DNA of 64,000 bases from Bacteroidota bacterium (GCA_016706255.1 JADJJZ010000003.1:523501-587500), one strand, 5' to 3'; positions 24,890 through 34,326 are shown, counted from the first letter of the stretch. Notes: generated by a model from the letters alone, not told the origin. Numbers and translations: made by a program.

Positions 24890-26197
24890 ATGAAAATATA
24901 TACATTCATATTAATTCAACTTGTTTACATTAGTTATGTGTCGGCTCAACATGACATGCATAATATGAATAGAGAAGTTGAAAATAAAAATCAAATTGTT
25001 GAGGAAGATCTGGTACCCGTTAAAATAAATATGCATCCGGGTAAAACAGTTGTTTATCATTTATATGTTACCGATACAATAGTAAACTTTGCCGGAAAAT
25101 CAAAGCGAGCCATTGCAATTAATGGTTCTATCCCCGCTCCAACTTTAATTTTTACTGAAGGAGATACAGCTGAAATTTATTTGCACAATATGCTGAAGTC
25201 TGAAGAAACCTCACTTCACTGGCATGGCGTTATTTTGCCTAATCATGCTGATGGTGTTCCATATTTAACTACAAAACGAATTGGCCCCGGCGAAACTCAT
25301 TTATACAAATTTGCCGTAGTACAAAATGGAACATATTGGTATCATTCACATAGTGGATTACAGGAGCAGGTAGGAATGTATGGAGCATTGGTTTTTAAAA
25401 AAAGGGATGAGCAAGCAATAACCAATTTATTCAGTGCTGAATATACACTTGTTTTAAGTGAATGGACGAATGAAGACCCTGATCAGGTTCAGCGCCGACT
25501 TCGATCAGGCACAGATTGGTATGCAATAAAAAAGGGTAGTGTACAAAGTTACGCAGAGGCTATAAAAGCCGACGCATTTGGGACCAAAATCGAAAATGAA
25601 TGGAAACGCATGGAAGCTATGGATGTTAGTGATATATTTTACGATTGTTTTTTATCAAATGGTAAATCCGAAACTGAAGCGGCACAATTTAAGGCTGGTG
25701 ATAAGGTGAGACTTCGTATTATTAATGCAGGTGCATCAAGTTATTTCTGGCTGCAATATGCCGGAGGGAAAATAACTGTTGTTGGGAATGATGGTAATGA
25801 CATAATTCCAGTTGAAGTTGACAGGTTAATTATTGGAGTTGCAGAAACGTATGATGTTATTGTTACGATCCCGGAAAATATGAGTTATGAGTTTAGATCA
25901 ACTCCTGAAGACAGAACGAAATCAACTTCATTATGGCTGGGAGATGGAATGAAGATGAAAGCACCTGTTTTGCCCAAGCTAAAATATTTTGAAGGAATGA
26001 AGATGATGAACGATATGAGGAAGATGAATGGCGATATGGATGATATGGGAATGCAAATGAGCTTGCAACAAATGGATATGAATATTGTAATGTATCCTGA
26101 AATAACAGGTGGTAAAGAAATGGATATGGAATTAAAAAATGATTCCATTAAACATAACATATGCATAATAAAAAGCAAGATACCATACCTGAATTAA
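24890..26197 (+). CDS. CopA-type multicopper oxidase, N-terminal two-thirds (frameshifted)
   Basis: The ORF can be read from 24773, but the ATG at 24890 supplies a signal peptide (MKIYTFILIQLVYISYVSAQ). Two cupredoxin domains follow, with copper motifs HWHG at residues 110-113 and HSHS at 152-155, then a Met-rich linker (MKMMNDMRKMNGDMDDMGMQM). The third cupredoxin domain, with the remaining copper ligands, is encoded in the next frame from 26161. The two frames meet around a five-A run at 26170-26174; one extra A restores a single protein of about 790 residues. As it stands the first part lacks half of its copper sites and is unlikely to be active alone. Confidence 0.88.
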   Translation: MKIYTFILIQLVYISYVSAQHDMHNMNREVENKNQIVEEDLVPVKINMHPGKTVVYHLYVTDTIVNFAGKSKRAIAINGSIPAPTLIFTEGDTAEIYLHNMLKSEETSLHWHGVILPNHADGVPYLTTKRIGPGETHLYKFAVVQNGTYWYHSHSGLQEQVGMYGALVFKKRDEQAITNLFSAEYTLVLSEWTNEDPDQVQRRLRSGTDWYAIKKGSVQSYAEAIKADAFGTKIENEWKRMEAMDVSDIFYDCFLSNGKSETEAAQFKAGDKVRLRIINAGASSYFWLQYAGGKITVVGNDGNDIIPVEVDRLIIGVAETYDVIVTIPENMSYEFRSTPEDRTKSTSLWLGDGMKMKAPVLPKLKYFEGMKMMNDMRKMNGDMDDMGMQMSLQQMDMNIVMYPEITGGKEMDMELKNDSIKHNICIIKSKIPYLN

Positions 26198-27258
26198 ATG
26201 AAATGCATGATATGGACGCTAATTCCGAAATTATAACGCTTAATTATGCAATGCTTCGTTCAGCCGTAAAAACAACTTTGCCGGATACACTTTTTAAAGA
26301 GCTCCATTTTACACTTACAGGGAATATGAATAGATACGTATGGTCAATGAATAACAAAACGGTAAATGAATGGGATAAAATATTAATTATACAAGGACAA
26401 AATGTACGCATCATACTTCATAACAATTCTATGATGCGGCATCCTATGCATTTGCATGGTCATGATGTTAGAGTAATAAACGGACAGGGTGAGTATTCAC
26501 CACTAAAAAACGTTTTAGACATTATGCCGATGGAAACAGATACAATTGAGTTTGCTGCTAACCAAAACGGAAACTGGTTTTTTCATTGTCATATTTTATA
26601 TCATATGATGGCGGGAATGGGAAATGTTTTCAGCTATGTAAATTCGACAGAAAATCCTGAATTACCCGATGCGAAAAAAGCCTATAAAAGTTTTATAAAT
26701 GATAACACAATGATTCATTTCATGGGCAAAATTGGTTTAGAAAGTAATGGGAGCGATGGAGAATTAATGCTTTCTACTAATCGCTATGCATTGCAGGGAA
26801 TGTGGCACCTTGGTTATCATGATTCTCACGGCTATGAAGGCGAATTAAACTTCGGTCGGTATTTTGGTAAAATGCAATGGGTTTTTCCATATGTCGGTTT
26901 TGATTACCATTATAAAAAGATGGAGAGGCATGGTGACAACATTTTTGGCGATGAAGATTATACGATGTTGGGTCAGCTCACCAATAAAAACGATCGCAAG
27001 ACTTTTGTTGCGGGTGTTCAATATACATTACCTATGTTGTTTGTTGTAGATGCACGAATTGATAGCGACGGGCAGTTTCGTTTGCAATTAGGCCGTGAAG
27101 GTATTCCGATATCAAGCAGGCTGCGTTTTAACCTTATGGTAAATACAGATAAAGAGTATGCTGCCGGATTTGAATATATAGTTACAAAGTGGTTTTCTCT
27201 TTCTACACATTACGACAGCGATATGGGTTTAGGAGTTGGAATTACTTTAGTATATTAA
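26161..27258 (+). CDS. CopA-type oxidase third cupredoxin domain fused to beta-barrel (frameshifted part)
   Basis: The 365-residue ORF has no signal peptide and starts in the Met-rich linker of the preceding gene. Residues 45-160 are the third cupredoxin domain, with HPMHLH at 94-99 and HCHILYHMMAGM at 142-153. These are the type 1 and type 2/3 ligands missing from the upstream ORF. From about residue 175 comes a CopB-like outer-membrane beta-barrel (GLESNGSDGELML, NFGRYFGKMQWVFPYVGFDYHY, ending MGLGVGITLVY). The fusion of oxidase and barrel is known in Bacteroidota; here it is split by a frameshift. If real, the locus is a pseudogene; if an assembly error, it encodes one large protein. Confidence 0.88.
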   Translation: MHNKKQDTIPELNEMHDMDANSEIITLNYAMLRSAVKTTLPDTLFKELHFTLTGNMNRYVWSMNNKTVNEWDKILIIQGQNVRIILHNNSMMRHPMHLHGHDVRVINGQGEYSPLKNVLDIMPMETDTIEFAANQNGNWFFHCHILYHMMAGMGNVFSYVNSTENPELPDAKKAYKSFINDNTMIHFMGKIGLESNGSDGELMLSTNRYALQGMWHLGYHDSHGYEGELNFGRYFGKMQWVFPYVGFDYHYKKMERHGDNIFGDEDYTMLGQLTNKNDRKTFVAGVQYTLPMLFVVDARIDSDGQFRLQLGREGIPISSRLRFNLMVNTDKEYAAGFEYIVTKWFSLSTHYDSDMGLGVGITLVY

Positions 27259-27306
27259 ATTAAACCCGTTTTATTGATTATAATGTTTCTTTAATACTAT
27301 ATAACA

Positions 27307-29571
27307 ATGGATCATCTACATCACAAAAAAAATCAGAAAACATCAAAGATTTACACCTGTTCCATGCATCCTGAAATCAAACTGGACAATCCGGGGAGCT
27401 GCCCAATTTGCGGAATGATTCTAATTGTAGCTGAAAAGCATGATACAACAGATAATAAGCAAAATGTAGAGTCAGATAAACCGCAGCATCAGCTTCAAAA
27501 ATATACTTGTCCGATGCATCCGCATATTTTGCGTGACGCTCCAGGTAAATGTCCTTTATGTGGAATGAAGTTAGAACCAATTGCAAATTATTCTTCCAAC
27601 TCTACGAATAATAAACATACACATCACACGGGTATGATTGCTAATTTCCGAAAACGTTTTTATCTCGTATTAATATTAACTATCCCTATTGTACTGTTAT
27701 CAGAAATGATTCAACAATGGTTGAATATTAATATCAGTTTTCCCGGTTCAAAATATATTTTACTTTTATTATCCTCCCTTGTTTTCTTTTATGGTGGTTG
27801 GCCCTTTCTTAAAGGTTTAGTAGATGAAGTCAAAGCTAAAAATCCTGGGATGATGTTTCTAATTGGCTTTGCCATAACAGTGGCTTACACATACAGCGTG
27901 GCTACCGTATTTGGATTGGAGGGCATGGATTTTTTTTGGGAACTGGCTACTTTGATTCTCATAATGCTTTTGGGACATTGGATTGAAATGAAATCCATTG
28001 CAGGAGCTTCAAGAGAATTGGAATTACTGGTACAATTGATGCCTTCTGAAGCTCATCTGGTTATGCCGGATATGGTACTAGACATAAAAACGGATACTTT
28101 AAAAGAGGGTGATTTAATTTTAATTAAACCCGGTGAAAAAGTGGCAGCAGACGGAATAATTGCTGATGGAGAAACTTATTTAAATGAAAGCATGCTTACA
28201 GGGGAATCGAAACCTGTTCAAAAAGTAAAAGGTGATAAAGTAATTGCAGGAGCTATCAACGGGAATGGTGCTATCAAGGTCACCGTATCGCACGGCGCAC
28301 TAGATTCTTATTTATCACAGGTGATTAAACTGGTGCAGGATGCACAAAATGCTAAATCAAATACGCAGCTATTGGCGAATAAAGCGGCTAAATGGTTAAC
28401 TATAATTGCAATGCTGGCAGGTGTTACTACCTTTTTGTTTTGGTATTTAACAGGCCAGTCAATTGCCTTTGCTATGGAAAGAATGGTAACAGTAATAGTT
28501 ATATGTTGCCCACATGCCTTAGGTTTAGCCGTACCACTTGTTGTTGCAAGGTCAACCGCATTATCAGCAAAAAGTGGCTTGCTTATAAAAAATCGAACGG
28601 CGTTTGAAAATGCAAGAAAAATTACCACAGTTGTATTTGATAAAACAGGGACGCTAACAGTAGGCAAATTTGAAGTATCAAAAATTGTTTCACTTCAAAA
28701 GGATTTAACTGAAAACGAAATCATTCGACTGGCATCCGCATTAGAGCAAAAATCAGAACATCCTATTGCCACGGGAATTTTGCAACAAGTAAAAGATTTA
28801 TCTATTCAAGTTCCGGCAACAGAAAATTTTAATGCTATCACTGGTAAAGGTGTTGAAGCAACCGTAGAAGGGAAAAAAATATTGGTTGTAAGCCCTGGTT
28901 ATTTAAAAGAAAATAATTTTGCTGTTCCTGATAGTTTTAAAGTGAATGATATGGAAACAGTGGTATTTTTAATTATTGATAATAAGTTAGCGGGATATAT
29001 TGCTTTGTCTGATGAATTACGACCTGAATCGGCAGAAGCAATTAAAACTTTAAAACAAAATAATATCAAATCAATATTGCTTACAGGTGATAATAGTAAG
29101 GTGGCAAAAAGTGTAAGTGAAATTTTAGGAATGGATAGCTTTATTTCAGAAGTTTTACCACACCAGAAATTAGAGAAGATTAAAGAACTGCAAGACAAAG
29201 GAGAGTTTGTAGCAATGACAGGAGATGGTATAAATGATGCCCCTGCGTTGGCACAGGCTGATATCGGTATTGCTATCGGAAGCGGCAGCGACATTGCGGC
29301 AGAAACAGCGGGTATAGTGCTTGTAAACAGCAACCTAAAGGATGTTGTTAATTTAATTTTATTTGGTAAAGCAACCTATAGAAAAATGATACAGAACTTA
29401 ATATGGGCAACTGGGTATAATGTAATAGCACTGCCACTGGCAGCAGGTGTTTTATATAATTGGGGAATAATGTTGTCTCCCGCAATGGGTGCGGTATTAA
29501 TGAGCTTGAGCACAGTTATAGTAGCAATAAATGCAAGCACATTAAAAGTAAAATCTTTGAACAATCATTGA
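27307..29571 (+). CDS. Copper-exporting P1B-type ATPase, CPH type
   Basis: The 754-residue ATPase has two N-terminal heavy-metal-binding (YHS-like) modules, TCSMHPEI..CPICGM (about 17-38) and TCPMHPHI..CPLCGM (about 67-88), instead of HMA domains. It has membrane helices from about 115, the TGES actuator motif (298-301), the intramembrane CPH motif (401-403), the phosphorylation site DKTGT (445-449), HP (485-486) and GDGIND (639-644). CPH rather than CPC places it in the CopB-like subgroup, often associated with Cu(II) or with Cu(I). It pumps copper from the cytoplasm and closes the cluster on this strand, 48 bases after the barrel ORF. Confidence 0.94.
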   Translation: MDHLHHKKNQKTSKIYTCSMHPEIKLDNPGSCPICGMILIVAEKHDTTDNKQNVESDKPQHQLQKYTCPMHPHILRDAPGKCPLCGMKLEPIANYSSNSTNNKHTHHTGMIANFRKRFYLVLILTIPIVLLSEMIQQWLNINISFPGSKYILLLLSSLVFFYGGWPFLKGLVDEVKAKNPGMMFLIGFAITVAYTYSVATVFGLEGMDFFWELATLILIMLLGHWIEMKSIAGASRELELLVQLMPSEAHLVMPDMVLDIKTDTLKEGDLILIKPGEKVAADGIIADGETYLNESMLTGESKPVQKVKGDKVIAGAINGNGAIKVTVSHGALDSYLSQVIKLVQDAQNAKSNTQLLANKAAKWLTIIAMLAGVTTFLFWYLTGQSIAFAMERMVTVIVICCPHALGLAVPLVVARSTALSAKSGLLIKNRTAFENARKITTVVFDKTGTLTVGKFEVSKIVSLQKDLTENEIIRLASALEQKSEHPIATGILQQVKDLSIQVPATENFNAITGKGVEATVEGKKILVVSPGYLKENNFAVPDSFKVNDMETVVFLIIDNKLAGYIALSDELRPESAEAIKTLKQNNIKSILLTGDNSKVAKSVSEILGMDSFISEVLPHQKLEKIKELQDKGEFVAMTGDGINDAPALAQADIGIAIGSGSDIAAETAGIVLVNSNLKDVVNLILFGKATYRKMIQNLIWATGYNVIALPLAAGVLYNWGIMLSPAMGAVLMSLSTVIVAINASTLKVKSLNNH

Positions 29572-29637
29572 TTGTTTTCATGCTTACTAAATTTACTTCA
29601 CAATCATTCTGGGCCTTGAGTTTTTTTGTCATTACAA

Positions 29638-31089
29638 TTAAGGCATATTAATTGCAATCTTTGAAATATATTGAACGCCACTATTATCCTGCAATAAAAC
29701 TAAATAAATTCCTGAAGCCACGTTCTTTACGTTAATAGCGATTTCATCTTTAAGTAAAGTCGAGGTTATAATAATTCTTTCGCCATTCATATTTATAAGA
29801 CTAAATGTGGAAATATCAAAATCTGATTTGACATATATAACATCTTTTGCCGGGTTTGGATAAAGTTTTATTTGCTGATCAATAATTTCACTTGTTGTTA
29901 AAGGCTCCGCATACGTTCCATTTCGATAATAAACAACATCATTATAATTATCTTGCCAAACAACATGCACACTTGTAGCTGAAGCAGCAACATCAGTATT
30001 TTCAAGACCGTAGAAATCAAGCAATGCAACTGTATCGTATTCTAAAGGCAATCCATTACTAATATCTGAAGTAAACAATAATGGAATTTCAGAGTTAGTG
30101 CCAACATTTTGCCTCCATGTTATAGCGACAGCATTGCCGAAATTTGCTATACGTGGATAGTTCTGGGTGGTGAGTTCAGGAAATTCAGCAGTTAATCGAA
30201 TATCAAAATTTGCTTCAAAGGAAATAAGTGAAGAGGTTGAAAAGTAGATACGCGAATCTCCACTTGCGGCACTCATGTAGACGGAATATAAACTGTCATT
30301 AATAATAATACCATCAGGACCGCTTGAGGGACATGCATTAATTATCCAGTCAGTTTGATCTATTTGTATTCCATTCATAAACATATCACCGCCATTTGTT
30401 GAAATTCCAGCCCATGAATTGCGTAAATTATCTAAGTTATCTCTGTATAAAGTAGCAACATAATTATTTTCAGAAGTGATCCCAACAGGACAACAATCAC
30501 AAACATCACCCCCTGAAAATTCGCTTGCTAAAACATCCATATTAAAACTATTTCCAAAATCATTTGAAGTTGCAACTACATATCGGGCATTTCCAAAGTC
30601 ACTATCCAATTTCATAAAAGCAACTATTGGTTGCCCGTCTTCATTTACAGTAACAGCTGGAAATCTTGAAATATTGTCACCTATCATTCCGTCTACTTCA
30701 ACTGGAGCTGAAAAGGTCATTCCACCATCATAGGAATGGATGCAATAAGCCGGAGCCATATCTTCGGGATTCTCTTTGCAAACCACATAAATAGTATCGC
30801 CAAAGGCTGCAATATCAGGCCCAGCCCATGAGGCTGTAAAAATTTCCATATCCATAGGAGTAACCCTGATTGGAGTTGTAAATTCAGTACCATTCCATCG
30901 GGCGAAATAAGCAGCTGCTTCATTAGTATTTCCCCAAAGAATTAATGGGTTGTTATTTCTATCCAAAACAACCCTTGGATGTTGATTGCTGAATGATGAT
31001 TCTGCAACTTGCATAGGTGAATCCCAAACAATACTGCTTTGGCTAAAACAAATTGCAGGTAGAAATATATAAATTAGGAGAAGTCTCAT
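29638..31089 (-). CDS. T9SS-secreted sialidase-fold protein with CDCC motif
   Basis: The 483-residue protein has a signal peptide (1-15), a beta-propeller-like body with Asp-box-type segments (SNDFGNSF, SYDGGMTF, STNGGDMF), and a T9SS sorting domain over the last 80 residues (LYPNPAKDVIYV, GIYLVLLQD). It resembles BNR/sialidase-like exo-proteins, but sialidase catalytic residues were not identified, so enzymatic activity is doubtful. A Cys-Asp-Cys-Cys sequence (197-200, in GGDVCDCCP) is a possible metal site. The gene is convergent with the copper ATPase. Its place beside the copper cluster suggests a copper-related surface protein, which is inference. Confidence 0.7.
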   Translation of the reverse strand: MRLLLIYIFLPAICFSQSSIVWDSPMQVAESSFSNQHPRVVLDRNNNPLILWGNTNEAAAYFARWNGTEFTTPIRVTPMDMEIFTASWAGPDIAAFGDTIYVVCKENPEDMAPAYCIHSYDGGMTFSAPVEVDGMIGDNISRFPAVTVNEDGQPIVAFMKLDSDFGNARYVVATSNDFGNSFNMDVLASEFSGGDVCDCCPVGITSENNYVATLYRDNLDNLRNSWAGISTNGGDMFMNGIQIDQTDWIINACPSSGPDGIIINDSLYSVYMSAASGDSRIYFSTSSLISFEANFDIRLTAEFPELTTQNYPRIANFGNAVAITWRQNVGTNSEIPLLFTSDISNGLPLEYDTVALLDFYGLENTDVAASATSVHVVWQDNYNDVVYYRNGTYAEPLTTSEIIDQQIKLYPNPAKDVIYVKSDFDISTFSLINMNGERIIITSTLLKDEIAINVKNVASGIYLVLLQDNSGVQYISKIAINMP

Positions 31090-31343
31090 GCTCCAAATTT
31101 AAGAAAATTGTGGTTTAGAATGTTGCCTTCTTATTTAATCTGCTGATTAAAATAAGTTATTTTATTTATGTTATGCTATGTTTCGCATTGTAATTTTTTA
31201 CAAATTACAAATTCATTGATGAAGCATTAAATTGTTCATCGGCGTCCAAATTGAATGCAGATTTGTCCCCCATTTGCACCCATCCCTAATACCCTTTAAA
31301 ATAAAACCATCTCACATTTTGTATTGGCAAGTAATTGCAAACC
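31090..31343. other. Intergenic DNA without a recognised feature
   Basis: The stretch between the sialidase-fold gene and hipA is AT-rich. Reading leftwards it should contain the promoter of the sialidase-fold gene, but no clear TAnnTTTG was placed. Confidence 0.4.
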
Positions 31344-32615
31344 TCATCTCCCCACCAACCTAAACCCATTCCTCATCCCCTCTACTTCACTATTCCCAAT
31401 CCCAACTTCTTTAGCAATTTCTTTCCATCGGCTAACACTATTTATTACATCTGTAATTATTTCTTTACTGCGTTTGTGTTGGATGCGAAAATCGGGAGCA
31501 ACTTGGAGCGCTAATTCAAGATCCTGAGCATTATCTGTTTCTGAAATATTTAAGGTGAGTCCATTACCATAATGTGTCGGATTTACATCAAAAGCAGGTG
31601 AGAGTTTCCATCCATTTTCGTCGAGCAGGAAACCATGATTGCGGAGGTGGTCATCAACATTTGATATACAAATATTAAATACAATTCGTCGCCATAATTG
31701 CTCTAAATCGCGGTCGGGTTGAGAGCCGTTGCGCATGAGAAATTCGGCAAGATGCAAATAACTCACTCCGGTAGCGTGATTGTCGCCATCTTTTTTACCT
31801 AGTTGTGTCATTGCAGAAGAATAATGCAGACGTTCACCTTCTAATCTGTCAAATCGTTTTGTCAAGAATGTGTGATGTCTTCCGGAAAATTTTCGAATGT
31901 GCGCATCTGACATTTCTATACCGGCGTCAACTGCAAGTTGTCGCGCAACATATTCCCATGCGCCGGTATTTATTTCATCATTATGACTCGGAAATTTTGC
32001 AATCCATAAATCACCTTCCGGTGAAAGTACACTTGCTTTAGGAAGAGCACCACCAAGCGAGGAGCCCGGTGTAATTAACAGGTTTAGCCACTTTAAATAA
32101 TCTTTTTCATCTTCTGCACCATCTTTTTCTAATTGCAGACTCGCAAATTCAAGATCTCTCAATTTTGCAAAAGGCGGTGCTGCCATTTCTTTATTATTGT
32201 CGAGAAAAGGCCCTTGCTCTGATAACCGAAACCGAAGTCCGCCCATACGGTGGCCATCATAAACGCCTAACAAAAAATCTGATTCGTATAAAGTTTTGGG
32301 TTGCCTTTTTTCTTCCCTGGCCAGTTGCGCTTCACGTCTTCTCATTAACACTTTGCCCCAACGGTCCGGTGAAGAGTCTAAAAAAATACCAAAATTGGGA
32401 TGCTCATTTCGATGATATTGCGGTCCGGTGAATAGACCTAAGTCCGGATCGAGCTGTTTCGCAAATGGCGATTGAAGCCAATCCGAATTATAAGTAAATG
32501 AAAACACTTCGCTACCTCTTGATTGATCAACGGCAAGCATTCCCATTACCATTGGCGAGGTTAATCCTTGCCAATGGGCACATACCTGAATCCGTTTTTG
32601 AGTTGCTTTACTCAT
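31344..32615 (-). CDS. HipA-type serine/threonine kinase toxin
   Basis: The 423-residue protein has the HipA N-terminal domain, then the kinase core: the ATP-binding loop SSLGGALPKAS (185-195), the KRFDR segment (253-257), the catalytic loop NVDDHLRNHG (319-328) and SPAFDVNP (339-346). HipA kinases phosphorylate aminoacyl-tRNA synthetases (GltX in E. coli) and stop translation, giving a dormant state. The partner antitoxin gene lies 12 bases upstream. All key kinase residues are present, so the toxin is likely functional. No terminator is seen after it. The module may be mobile, but no integrase is near. Confidence 0.92.
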   Translation of the reverse strand: MSKATQKRIQVCAHWQGLTSPMVMGMLAVDQSRGSEVFSFTYNSDWLQSPFAKQLDPDLGLFTGPQYHRNEHPNFGIFLDSSPDRWGKVLMRRREAQLAREEKRQPKTLYESDFLLGVYDGHRMGGLRFRLSEQGPFLDNNKEMAAPPFAKLRDLEFASLQLEKDGAEDEKDYLKWLNLLITPGSSLGGALPKASVLSPEGDLWIAKFPSHNDEINTGAWEYVARQLAVDAGIEMSDAHIRKFSGRHHTFLTKRFDRLEGERLHYSSAMTQLGKKDGDNHATGVSYLHLAEFLMRNGSQPDRDLEQLWRRIVFNICISNVDDHLRNHGFLLDENGWKLSPAFDVNPTHYGNGLTLNISETDNAQDLELALQVAPDFRIQHKRSKEIITDVINSVSRWKEIAKEVGIGNSEVEGMRNGFRLVGR

Positions 32616-32627
32616 GTTTGTTGTTAT

Positions 32628-32927
32628 TTACTTCCCACCCCGCATCAAAGCCACATCCTGCAACTTGCGACCAACCACGTCATCTTGTGCAATTATTAAT
32701 AAATCTTTCTCCAACCCCAGACAAAACAATACACTGGCGTAGGCGCCTATGGTTACGGCACTGTCACCGCGCTCTATGGCTCTAAGCGTATTTCTGCTCA
32801 TACCGGCACGCTCTGCAAGCATAGTGGTAGTAATCTTGCGGCGTAAACGGGCAAGGCGGATGTTTTCACCCAATTGCCTAAAGGTATGTTTGAGCGTTGG
32901 AGGTAATGGAGCTGTTTTTCGTGGCAT
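32628..32927 (-). CDS. HipB-type HTH antitoxin/repressor
   Basis: The 99-residue protein has an XRE-type helix-turn-helix at about residues 18-72 (LGENIRLARLRRKITTTMLAERAGMSRNTLRAIERG). It neutralises HipA and represses the operon. Three copies of a 16-bp site lie just upstream in its promoter. It is the first gene of the operon and precedes hipA by 12 bases. Confidence 0.9.
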   Translation of the reverse strand: MPRKTAPLPPTLKHTFRQLGENIRLARLRRKITTTMLAERAGMSRNTLRAIERGDSAVTIGAYASVLFCLGLEKDLLIIAQDDVVGRKLQDVALMRGGK

Positions 32928-32940
32928 AATTGCACAATTT

Positions 32941-33064
32941 GGTAACTATTTTAACCCAAAAGTAACATAATTAGTTAAAATAGTTAGCAAATGTAAAAAA
33001 ATTAGCTATAAATGTTGGTCATTATTATGTACAAAATATAACTAAAATGGTTAAAATAATTACC
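32941..33064 (-). promoter_or_regulatory. Three HipB operator-like sites, consensus GGTTAAAATARTTACC
   Basis: Site 1 (32941-32956) is GGTAACTATTTTAACC, the reverse complement of GGTTAAAATAGTTACC. Site 2 (32973-32988) is AGTTAAAATAGTTAGC. Site 3 (33049-33064) is GGTTAAAATAATTACC. Site 1 begins 14 bases upstream of the hipB ATG. Inverted pairs of such sites suggest dimers bound cooperatively, possibly with DNA looping between 1-2 and 3. Confidence 0.75.
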
Positions 33065-33123
33065 ATTTTGTATTTCAGCTTTACAATATTTTCAAATATC
33101 CATTATTTTTTTTGACCATCAAT

Positions 33124-34326
33124 TCATCTATTCAACGCCACTTGAACAGCATAATTCTCACCTGCAATTTCCATGGTAACGATATAAATCCCATTAGGTA
33201 ATTCCGTTTCCAAAACAGTTTCTGAATTGGATATTTGGCTTTCGAATAACAACTGACCATACACATTAAATATTTTGCAATTCCAGTTTGTCGGAGTTTC
33301 TTCGTCGAGTGAAATATGAATTTGACTGCCATAACTGAATACGGAAAATGGAGGTTCTTCTTCAATTGTTTCTTCTCCTAGTCTGCATGTGTTGGTATTA
33401 AATGTTTGGATGTCAGAATACAATGAAACCTCACCATCGCTGCAAAAACTTCTGATACGCCATTCATATTCGGTATCGCAAGTTAAGCCTGATACTTTTC
33501 TAAAAGATTTAACACCTGCAACTGTTTTGGTTATCCATGTTGCTGCACCTGTTTGTCTGTATTGTAATTCATAATGGTCGGTACCCGCAATTACTTCCCA
33601 TTTTATTTTTGCAGTTGTCCCGGTTATAGCAACAGGAGTTAATGGATTTGGGGGATAACAAGTTGGAATAAAACCGGCAATAATTGGGAGTTCCGGTGTT
33701 GTTTCATATGCATAGGAATGAATTTTAACTACTTGCGCAACTTTAGTTGTTGGCGTTGCACTTAAAGAAACCCATCCATAATGTGTAAGTCCGTCAATTT
33801 CAAATTTAACTCCAAGGTATTTATGATCAATATTTTGCCATGGACCAAATTGATAACTGAAATCAACCCAACTCCCGGGTCCCCAAAAATCATCCCATTT
33901 ACGCCACTCACCTGCATTATTAAATAAGGTAACTTCGGTTGCAACACCCCAAGTGGCAGCTTCAGAAATAATTTCCCCTGATTCCAATGGCGATGCAACT
34001 GATGTTCCGAATGTAGCCAAATTATTAACGAAATTTACATTCATACCATACGCTTCAATTCTTTGATGCGTAGATCCTGTGCATGACCAACCTGTAGACG
34101 ATGTATCACAATACATACTAACCCAGATATTATGAGAAAAAGTCAAATCGGTTAATCCATCACCATTAAAATCGATAAAATAACTTTCATCAGTGTATAG
34201 TGGGAATTGCTTGTCAGGGTCAATATCGTAATAACTAACTTGCCCATATACTTGATTGGAAACGATTAAACTTCCTGCCATAGCAGAATAACTAAGCAGT
34301 TTTTTTTGTAATGAGTTGTTGTTCAT
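33124..34326 (-). CDS. T9SS-secreted protein of the DGDG/HYGW family with fibronectin-type domain
   Basis: The ATG at 34326 gives a signal peptide typical of the family (SYSAMAGSLIVSNQVYGQ). Next comes a DFNGDGLTDL Ca-binding-like motif (52-61) and a beta-rich region. After about residue 170 comes the hallmark LGVKFEIDGLTHYGWVSL. A fibronectin type III-like domain follows (AKIKWEVIAGTDHYELQYR, then TEYEWRIRSFC), and a T9SS sorting tail (FNVYGQLLFES, GIYIVTMEI). Two other family members occur in this window. It is probably a surface protein. The upstream extension to 34374 is in frame but lacks a signal peptide, so the internal ATG is preferred. Confidence 0.8.
   Translation of the reverse strand: MNNNSLQKKLLSYSAMAGSLIVSNQVYGQVSYYDIDPDKQFPLYTDESYFIDFNGDGLTDLTFSHNIWVSMYCDTSSTGWSCTGSTHQRIEAYGMNVNFVNNLATFGTSVASPLESGEIISEAATWGVATEVTLFNNAGEWRKWDDFWGPGSWVDFSYQFGPWQNIDHKYLGVKFEIDGLTHYGWVSLSATPTTKVAQVVKIHSYAYETTPELPIIAGFIPTCYPPNPLTPVAITGTTAKIKWEVIAGTDHYELQYRQTGAATWITKTVAGVKSFRKVSGLTCDTEYEWRIRSFCSDGEVSLYSDIQTFNTNTCRLGEETIEEEPPFSVFSYGSQIHISLDEETPTNWNCKIFNVYGQLLFESQISNSETVLETELPNGIYIVTMEIAGENYAVQVALNR

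Noticed and set aside
26165..26180. Programmed -1 frameshift signal
   Set aside because: The A-run is short, there is no clear downstream pseudoknot, and the simplest reading is a missing base.
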